This document shows, in pieces, positions 19,293-24,525 of a stretch of 24,525 nt of DNA (position 1 is the first letter of the stretch; every line of letters starts with the position of its first letter). The stretch is from a virus: positions 1 to 24,525 of the IMG/VR virus record IMGVR_UViG_3300047508_000082. The stretch is one strand, 5' to 3'. The translations under genes were made by a program, and so were the position numbers. The notes below the pieces were generated by a model. It ran no database searches. It saw only the letters and a program-made list of their open reading frames with translations, and had not been told where the DNA came from.

Positions 19293-21796
19293 TTCTCCCA
19301 TACGGCAAGCTCCTGGTATGGATGTTTGATCCGTTTGTATTGCACGCGAATATCACGCGCGAATTGCTCCCAATCGCGCGAAGGTCTGCTAAGATGCGCC
19401 GCGCCGGTGTGCTGCCACGAATTGACTTCGGCCACGGTTTCATCCACTGCGCGCGAGAGGCCCATGTTTTGATCAACTGCGCCTTTTGCCCAATAGGCTT
19501 TTGAATAATCGCTGATGCCATCATCCTTGATCATCTGCTGCGTCTTATCGGGGCCGGATGCTGACATATACGAATCGCCCCAGGTCCGTGCGAATGCAGT
19601 CGATGCCGGAAACTTTTTGGCAAATTCGGCTTTGGATTCCGGCCGCAGAAATCCGCCGGCTGTAAAATGTTTATGAAACTCGGTATCGTTCTTAATCAGT
19701 GTTGAAATCCGGGCATGTTCCAATTCCTGCGCCTGCTTCACCACATCGAATTGGGCGTGCGATACTTCGTGCGCCATCATCGAATCAACCGAAGCCGGAT
19801 TGTCCATTGTCATTGAATCAATCGTGATCCGCCCATTACTCGGAGAGTAAAAGCCACCGCGAACGAATTGCCTGTCTCCGACATTAAATTTTACAGGTTC
19901 GCCGGTTTCCAGGTAATCTATTTTGTCTGTTGGAAATCCCATTCTCTCAGCCATCGCGTTGCCACGCTTTCTGATTTCGTTTTTTTTTTGCTGATCCGAT
20001 TCCGGCGCGCCGCCCATTCCTTCGGTGTATTGGTTGCCGTGGAACGGATGCCCCTGAAAATCGCCGGCGGAAATCGGCAATTTGACGGCCCAGCCATTCG
20101 GCTTGCCGCCGGTCATTGCTTCTTCAACCCATGTGCCAGGGTGTTTCGAACTGAAATCATCCGCCGCGTTTTTCGTTATGAACGGCCGCGCGTGCCAGCT
20201 TTTACCAACCCGCGGCGCCGGCGGCGGTGGTGCAGCCGCCGCTTCCACATCATCAGCCAGGCGGTTCAGTTCGATGGCGAAAATCTCTTCATCTTCAATC
20301 GCTGAAATCCTTTCAAGCTTGGCCTGCATCTCCTTCGGGTTAGGCGTGCCGTTGCGCGAAGGCTCGCCCAGCGGCCTTGTTCCCTTTGGGCCTGCGCTGA
20401 TGTCCGAAGGCGCCATCGGTTTCGGTGGCGGCGTTGTTACCGGCTCCTCATTGGTGGCCGCGGGTATGCCATACTTGTGCCGAAGATGGCTGAGCGGAAT
20501 ATCCAGCCCCATGCCGGTCAAAATCTGGTCGCGCTGCGCATCCTGATAACCGCCTTCGGTTTCTTTTAAGAACCTGCACCGCGGCGCTTCCATCGCGTCG
20601 CCGTAATTGAGTTGCAGGATGTAGGGAATCAGTTGCCGGTTGAAAATGTTCGAGATGAAGAAACTCGCGGCATCGAGCCTGTCCGATTTGAGTTGCGCTT
20701 CAACCGTCCCAAAGCTTTGCCCGCCGCGCCCGCTTGCCAGCGTGTTGCCGGTCATCGTTTGGCCCAGGATGAGCAACCGGACATATGCGTCGGCGCGGTC
20801 GAGCAAATCTCCCTGCGGCGTCCGGTCGCTGCCGTGCGCCGCTTCCTTCAACTCCAGCGATGTGCCTTCGGGGAACGCCGCCCAACCGGCGCTCCCCATG
20901 TTCTGCAACATATTACAAACGGCCGAAACCGTTTCGTCTGGCGCAGAAGCAGCATAGTTCGCCCACCGGAATGGAAGGCCAAAGATTTGCGCGAGGTTAA
21001 GCAACCAATCGCTTGAAAAGTTGGCGGCGCACCACCACCAGGCGAGTGGACGTAGCAATGCACCGCCAATTGGACTACCGGATTGCGCCTTGTGAATCGC
21101 GGTAAGGAATTTGTAAGGCGGAAACGGCCGCACCTCGGCCTTGCGATAACCCGTTGTCGTTTCCGCATAATTGCTGTCATCGGTAAGACCTAAAACGCCG
21201 TCATCGCCGAAAGCGTAATTGCACGGGTGCGCAAACTTCGTTGCGCGCGGCGCCGTGATAAGCCCCTGGTTGACCGTGTCAGTCGTATGCCACATCACCT
21301 CGCACACGCTGATCCCGCGGAACCAGGCATCCATCAAATCCTCGATCGTGCCATCCAGCCCGTTCTCATCCGCTTCCGCCCGCGGCTGCATATTGCGCAG
21401 CGCTTCAGTCACAAGCTTTTCGCGTTCAATCGCGTTCGGCGTCGGCTCCTCATCCTCCTCCGCGTAAGGATCAAACTGCAGCTCGCGCCGGCTAATCCCG
21501 TAAAGCAACTCCTCCTTACACGCCGCCAGCGCCGGCCACGTATCGAGCATCAGCCGGAACAACTCCCATTGCTGCACCATGACGCCCGCCAGCGCACCGC
21601 GCAGAATGGATTCCACCATCACCGGCGTGTAAGACGCCACGTAAGGCATCATCCAACTCCGGTTCACTTGCGGCCGCAGGACATTGCGCATCACCGATGT
21701 CGGCACGCTCATCGTAGAAGCCGCGTCAATCGCGTGCTTCCCATTCTTGCGCACCTTCAGCGTCCGCTTGCGTGCTGGTTTTATGCGGGCTTTCAC
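19289..21796 (-). CDS. Mu gp29-like portal with C-terminal metallopeptidase domain
   Basis: An 835-aa fusion. Residues about 30-480 are the DUF935/gp29 portal: PVMVESILRGALAGVM.QWELFRLMLDTWP, the Gly-rich GQTMTGNTLASGRGGQSFGTVE, and DAASFFISNIFNRQLIPYIL are typical. A Pro/Gly linker (about 490-545) precedes HPFHGNQY (583-590), a motif seen at domain boundaries of phage-borne effector proteins. Residues 600-835 hold HEVSH (676-680), an HExxH zinc site, with DETVAE (785-790) as a likely third-ligand helix of a gluzincin. Such an effector could act in head maturation or be injected with the DNA. The usual portal ends soon after the DUF935 region, so the tail is an addition. Confidence 0.85.
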   Translation of the reverse strand: MKARIKPARKRTLKVRKNGKHAIDAASTMSVPTSVMRNVLRPQVNRSWMMPYVASYTPVMVESILRGALAGVMVQQWELFRLMLDTWPALAACKEELLYGISRRELQFDPYAEEDEEPTPNAIEREKLVTEALRNMQPRAEADENGLDGTIEDLMDAWFRGISVCEVMWHTTDTVNQGLITAPRATKFAHPCNYAFGDDGVLGLTDDSNYAETTTGYRKAEVRPFPPYKFLTAIHKAQSGSPIGGALLRPLAWWWCAANFSSDWLLNLAQIFGLPFRWANYAASAPDETVSAVCNMLQNMGSAGWAAFPEGTSLELKEAAHGSDRTPQGDLLDRADAYVRLLILGQTMTGNTLASGRGGQSFGTVEAQLKSDRLDAASFFISNIFNRQLIPYILQLNYGDAMEAPRCRFLKETEGGYQDAQRDQILTGMGLDIPLSHLRHKYGIPAATNEEPVTTPPPKPMAPSDISAGPKGTRPLGEPSRNGTPNPKEMQAKLERISAIEDEEIFAIELNRLADDVEAAAAPPPPAPRVGKSWHARPFITKNAADDFSSKHPGTWVEEAMTGGKPNGWAVKLPISAGDFQGHPFHGNQYTEGMGGAPESDQQKKNEIRKRGNAMAERMGFPTDKIDYLETGEPVKFNVGDRQFVRGGFYSPSNGRITIDSMTMDNPASVDSMMAHEVSHAQFDVVKQAQELEHARISTLIKNDTEFHKHFTAGGFLRPESKAEFAKKFPASTAFARTWGDSYMSASGPDKTQQMIKDDGISDYSKAYWAKGAVDQNMGLSRAVDETVAEVNSWQHTGAAHLSRPSRDWEQFARDIRVQYKRIKHPYQELAVWEK

Positions 21797-22047
21797 TCTT
21801 TCTCCTTCTGGAAATCTGCGGAAATCTGCGAAATCTGCGGATCATCATTTTCCCGGCCGAAATTGTTGATGCGCCCCGCCAGAAAATAGAGATGCAGATA
21901 CATCGCATGTTCCTGCATCTGCAGGAGCAGCTTTTCATCAGTGTCCAAAGCCTTAAAATCTTCGCTGCGATTAAATTCGGCTAATGCGCCCAACCGCTTT
22001 GCCAGCGCCGTCTGCTCGTTTACCGCGTCCTCTTCAAACTCTTTCAC
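21793..22047 (-). CDS. 84-aa helical head-operon protein with repeat-encoded C-terminus
   Basis: The ATG overlaps the TerL stop and the stop overlaps the portal start (ATGA at each side). Residues 1-64 are charged and helical. The last 17 residues (DDPQISQISADFQKEKE) are encoded by half of the hairpin repeat (copy G), so the repeat has supplied part of the protein. A TerL/portal accessory role is likely from position, but the family is unknown. Confidence 0.6.
   Translation of the reverse strand: MKEFEEDAVNEQTALAKRLGALAEFNRSEDFKALDTDEKLLLQMQEHAMYLHLYFLAGRINNFGRENDDPQISQISADFQKEKE
21803..21842. repeat. Hairpin repeat, half copy G
   Basis: Only the right arm (CTTCTGGAAATCTGCGG..CTGCGGA) is present; the CCCTCGGCCCC arm is missing. 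It lies inside the end of the 84-aa gene, in frame, so this copy has no separate intergenic position. Confidence 0.8.
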
Positions 22048-23537
22048 GAAGCCAGCCTCATAGGTTGAAATTGCCCAAAGCGTGATGCGGCCGGCCGCCC
22101 AAAATGAATCACCTTCGGATCACGAATCGCGCCCGCGGTGCTTTCCGCCGCCGCGCGCACCGCCAGCGCCAGCGCCGTGCAACGATCACTGTGACCTTCC
22201 CGCGTCCGCGGCGCCCAATAGGAATACTCGCCTTTGTTCACGACCTGCTGCATCGCGTGCAGGTCTTCCCGCACTTTTCTCGAAACCGGCACCCTGATCC
22301 TGCAAGGCGCCTCAAACCGCCGGCGCAACGTAGGAAACAAAAGCCGTTTCGATTTCGGCGTGAACGTAAACAGCTCCACCTTCCCGAAGTGATGCTCCTC
22401 CGGTTTCCACTCGCTCATCCCGGCATCCTTCACCGCGTAATCGCCAAACCCGATCCCTGGCCCCGTGTAATCCAGCGCCGTTCGCCGCGATGCTTTGATC
22501 CGCTGCGAAAGAATGTTGTTCTGCTCCGGCGTGCTCATCTTATCGAGCACCAGCACTTCGCGCGTCCAAAGCGTGTCGCCCACCAGTTCCAGCGTCCAAC
22601 ACACCGTCGGATCATTCGAGCGGCCAAAATCGATCCCGCAAAAGATTTCACGGCGCCGATTAGTTTCGAAAAAATCAGGATCGACCACTTCGGTGGCGCT
22701 AATCGTTTCCGCCTGCGCAATCAGGTCATACGGGAGGAGAACGTTGCTTGAATCAATCGGTTCGCATTCGTATTCTTGCGCCCAGATGTCGGGATCATCC
22801 AGCGCATCGCGCAACTCCTCCGCGTTAAGTTGCAACCCTTGCGCAATGGCATCATGGATTGAAACCTTATATGCGCTGTAGCCGTTCTTCTCCGCATTTT
22901 CCCAGAGCGTAAAAAACTTGTTTTGCCGCCCGTTAAACGTCGAAACCACGCGAATCTTCCGCTCATGCTTCAGCGCATCCACTTTTTGGCCCGCGAATAA
23001 AGCGCGGTAACGGCTCTTAAAATCTCCCAGCGGATTCGTTAAGGCCGGGAACATCGCCGCCCAGACCGCATCCGGGTCATCGTGATAAGCAAACTCATCC
23101 AGAATAATGTTTGCCGAGTAACCGCGGGCCGTGCTGGGATTCGCCGGGATCGCAATGATCCGCGAATCGTTCGCAAACCGGATTTCAGCCACGCGCAAAA
23201 GCGCCTGCCCCATCTCGCGGTCCTCCGTATAATTCTCGATCGCCAGGCGAAACGCATCCGCCCACTCCTTCGCCTTCTCCATCCACTCCAGCGATTGCCG
23301 TTCCCCGGAGCTGAGACAAACCCACTTCGTTCCCGGCTCGATGAACGCGCTCGAAATCGCCTCGCACGCAGTTTGGAAGGATTTTCCCGTCTGCCGCGCC
23401 TGCACGCAAATCTTGAACCGCGCCTGATCCATCACCCACCGCTTTTGATACGGCAAAAGCAATTCCAGCGGCGAAACCGTTGCTGGCGCTGCGCCGGCCG
23501 TTGGCTTCCGCTTCTGCACCTGGCGATAAGGTTTCAC
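22044..23537 (-). CDS. terL: Terminase large subunit (Mu gp28-like)
   Basis: A 497-aa protein with ATPase and nuclease parts. Walker A is QARQTGKS (46-53) and Walker B is IILDEF (144-149). The coupling motif STFNG lies at about 199-203. The nuclease domain has GIDFGRSNDPT (301-311) with Asp303, DYTGPG (356-361), and HSDRCTALALAV with Asp451. It cuts and packages DNA with TerS and the portal. TerS/TerL and TerL/84-aa junctions are ATGA overlaps. Headful packaging is inferred from the circular assembly, not from the sequence alone. Confidence 0.9.
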   Translation of the reverse strand: MKPYRQVQKRKPTAGAAPATVSPLELLLPYQKRWVMDQARFKICVQARQTGKSFQTACEAISSAFIEPGTKWVCLSSGERQSLEWMEKAKEWADAFRLAIENYTEDREMGQALLRVAEIRFANDSRIIAIPANPSTARGYSANIILDEFAYHDDPDAVWAAMFPALTNPLGDFKSRYRALFAGQKVDALKHERKIRVVSTFNGRQNKFFTLWENAEKNGYSAYKVSIHDAIAQGLQLNAEELRDALDDPDIWAQEYECEPIDSSNVLLPYDLIAQAETISATEVVDPDFFETNRRREIFCGIDFGRSNDPTVCWTLELVGDTLWTREVLVLDKMSTPEQNNILSQRIKASRRTALDYTGPGIGFGDYAVKDAGMSEWKPEEHHFGKVELFTFTPKSKRLLFPTLRRRFEAPCRIRVPVSRKVREDLHAMQQVVNKGEYSYWAPRTREGHSDRCTALALAVRAAAESTAGAIRDPKVIHFGRPAASRFGQFQPMRLAS

Positions 23538-24223
23538 GAATTCGAATTCCCATTCTCGAAAAACGCCGGCAAAAACTCTTGCCCATTGTCTTTCGGTTCG
23601 GCCGGTTCACCGAAAAGCGGCGCGAAAATCTGCCTGCACCGCGCCCCGATTTCCGCCGATGAAAGCTTCGGATCGGCAATAGTCCGTTGTGCCTCCTCAA
23701 ATTTCTTCTCTTTAAGCGTCAACTCGCGCTCCTTCGCCGCCAAATCGCGTTCGCGCAGCTCCAGATTCTTCTCCGAAGCTCTAAGGTTATTGAAAATGTG
23801 GACCCAGTTCGCAACAATCTTCGGATGCGCGCCCGGATTGCCGATCGTGTCAAAAGTCCGATCACCCAGCAGGTCTAAAATCGCCTTCGCATAATCCGCC
23901 GGGCTTTTGTCGATGTCCTCATTCACCAAAGCCACTACTCCCACCGACTTTTGCCGCTCCTCGATCACTTCATCCGCCACGAACCTCGCGTAATAAGGCG
24001 TGAGCGATTTCGGCCAAACCTGCAAATTCCATTCCGTCTTGATCCGGTTACAGATTTCCTGATAGCTCAGCGCCGGATTCTTAAGCCATTGGTGAAGCAC
24101 GGCGCGGCGATCATCCGAAAGACAGGCCAGCACGCCCCTCGGCCGGAGGTTGATATGGCGCCGAGTTCCCGGTGTTTCCGGTTCCGCACCCGGCGGGGCC
24201 GCGGAATCATCGTTACCGTCCAC
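23534..24223 (-). CDS. terS: Terminase small subunit, Mu gp27-like (DUF3486-type)
   Basis: A 229-aa protein, first in the late operon. After a polar N-terminus the region LACLSDDRRAVLHQWLKNPALSYQEICNRIKTEWNLQVWPKSLTPYY (32-78) matches the helix-turn-helix of gp27-type small terminases, which recognise phage DNA. A long charged coiled coil (about 150-185, ASEKNLELRERDLAAKERELTLKEKKFEEAQR) likely drives ring formation. The start is GTG at 24223, shortly after the attP-like junction. The stop overlaps the terL start. Confidence 0.8.
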   Translation of the reverse strand: MDGNDDSAAPPGAEPETPGTRRHINLRPRGVLACLSDDRRAVLHQWLKNPALSYQEICNRIKTEWNLQVWPKSLTPYYARFVADEVIEERQKSVGVVALVNEDIDKSPADYAKAILDLLGDRTFDTIGNPGAHPKIVANWVHIFNNLRASEKNLELRERDLAAKERELTLKEKKFEEAQRTIADPKLSSAEIGARCRQIFAPLFGEPAEPKDNGQEFLPAFFENGNSNS

Positions 24224-24270
24224 GGGTGAGCAGATTAGCCCAACCCAAAAACCCCAGCAAGAAAAAAATT

Positions 24271-24438
24271 GATACTTTTTTTAAAGGAAGTCTCATTTAC
24301 CTAGCTAAATTAGGGAGGCGGGGGAGGGAATCGAATCCGCCTTGGCTACCTAGCGAAAATTGCGTTTACTAGGTAAAACCCTTTTATCATCGCGCGATTG
24401 CGCGGAATCTTTAGGCGTTTTCTGATACATTTCGATAC
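24271..24438. other. attP: Candidate attP: tRNA 3'-end-like core with flanking repeats
   Basis: On the minus strand TTCGATT-CCCTC-CCCCGCC-T-CC (within 24311-24336) has the exact spacing of a tRNA T-loop, T-stem strand, acceptor strand, discriminator T and CC, as in many Cys or Gly tRNA genes. The 5' side of the T-stem does not pair, as expected for a phage carrying only the 3' part. Flanks hold an inverted pair TTTACCTAG (24296) / CTAGGTAAA (24369), a further TACCTAG (24347), and GATAC arm-like repeats (24271; 24424 and 24434, equal to 26-40). It lies outside the integrase neighbourhood, so it is a candidate only. Confidence 0.45.
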
Positions 24439-24525
24439 TCTTTTTTAGTGGTGGTCGCCTCGTAAAGCTAACTGCGTCATTCGGTAAAGTTCTCTTGGCT
24501 AGTCTGTGCGAGCGTGGCGCTAGCC
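24399..24525. repeat. Right copy of 127-bp terminal direct repeat
   Basis: Identical to 1-127. It should be removed when the genome is circularised. Confidence 0.9.

Noticed and set aside
22104-23894. Plus-strand ORFs of 215 and 270 codons opposite terL and terS
   Set aside because: They are shadows of the terminase genes, which carry Walker and nuclease motifs in the minus frame.
24311-24345. A complete tRNA gene
   Set aside because: Only the T-loop to acceptor 3' strand matches; the partner T-stem strand does not pair and no anticodon or D-arm can be placed.

Overview
The window is one complete, circularly closed small phage or excised prophage genome. The first 127 bases (1-127) recur exactly as the last 127 (24399-24525), so the non-redundant unit is 24,398 bp. 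It carries a full late virion module (terminase, portal, protease/capsid, connectors, tail), a tyrosine integrase, a divergent regulatory region and a replication-type gene. It is therefore read as a temperate tailed phage. The host is inferred, not shown. The integrase has the NALR...MGNS...Y box pattern I associate with Verrucomicrobiota recombinases, and several intergenic repeats look like dispersed hairpin repeats of such chromosomes. A GH75-like hydrolase of a type common in that phylum adds weak support.

Layout (circular). (1) The early operon on the minus strand runs from 3078 down to 79. It is a chain of very small genes mostly joined by ATGA stop/start overlaps: a ribbon-helix-helix (RHH) protein, a 38-aa lipoprotein-like peptide, an excisionase-like HTH protein, a 48-aa membrane protein, a Cys4 protein and a replication-initiation-like protein, then short unknown genes. 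The replication gene contains eight exact 10-bp iterons (1471-1550), the best candidate for the replication origin. (2) A control region at 3079-3176 separates this operon from the only plus-strand operon (3177-4659): a second RHH protein, a zinc-ribbon membrane protein and the integrase. (3) The late operon on the minus strand runs from 24223 down to 4764: TerS, TerL, an 84-aa protein, a portal with a C-terminal metallopeptidase domain, a 51-aa protein, a protease-capsid fusion, GT9 glycosyltransferase, SAM methyltransferase, Ig/LamG-like protein, a membrane/coiled-coil protein, GH75-like hydrolase, gp36-like connector, MuF protein, gp10-like neck protein, tail completion protein, tail tube, tail protein, fibre, short tape-measure-like protein, three small tail-end proteins and a 49-aa holin-like protein. 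(4) A non-coding junction (24224-24398 plus 1-78) holds a tRNA 3'-end-like sequence flanked by short direct repeats, a candidate attP.

The head genes are Mu-like (gp27/28/29/I/F/36-type), but there is no transposase; mobility is by tyrosine integrase, so the phage is a mosaic. The most unusual features are: a long imperfect hairpin repeat present in seven places, mostly exactly between a late-gene stop and the next start, with self-complementary tips that differ between copies; unrelated hairpin-type repeats at other junctions, one of which encodes the signal-peptide-like N-terminus of the fibre protein; the portal-HExxH fusion; the nested capsid start inside the protease-capsid ORF; iterons inside the replication gene; and a surface-modification module (GT9, methyltransferase, permuted LamG) between capsid and connector genes. 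No function has been tested; all roles rest on motif recognition and context.
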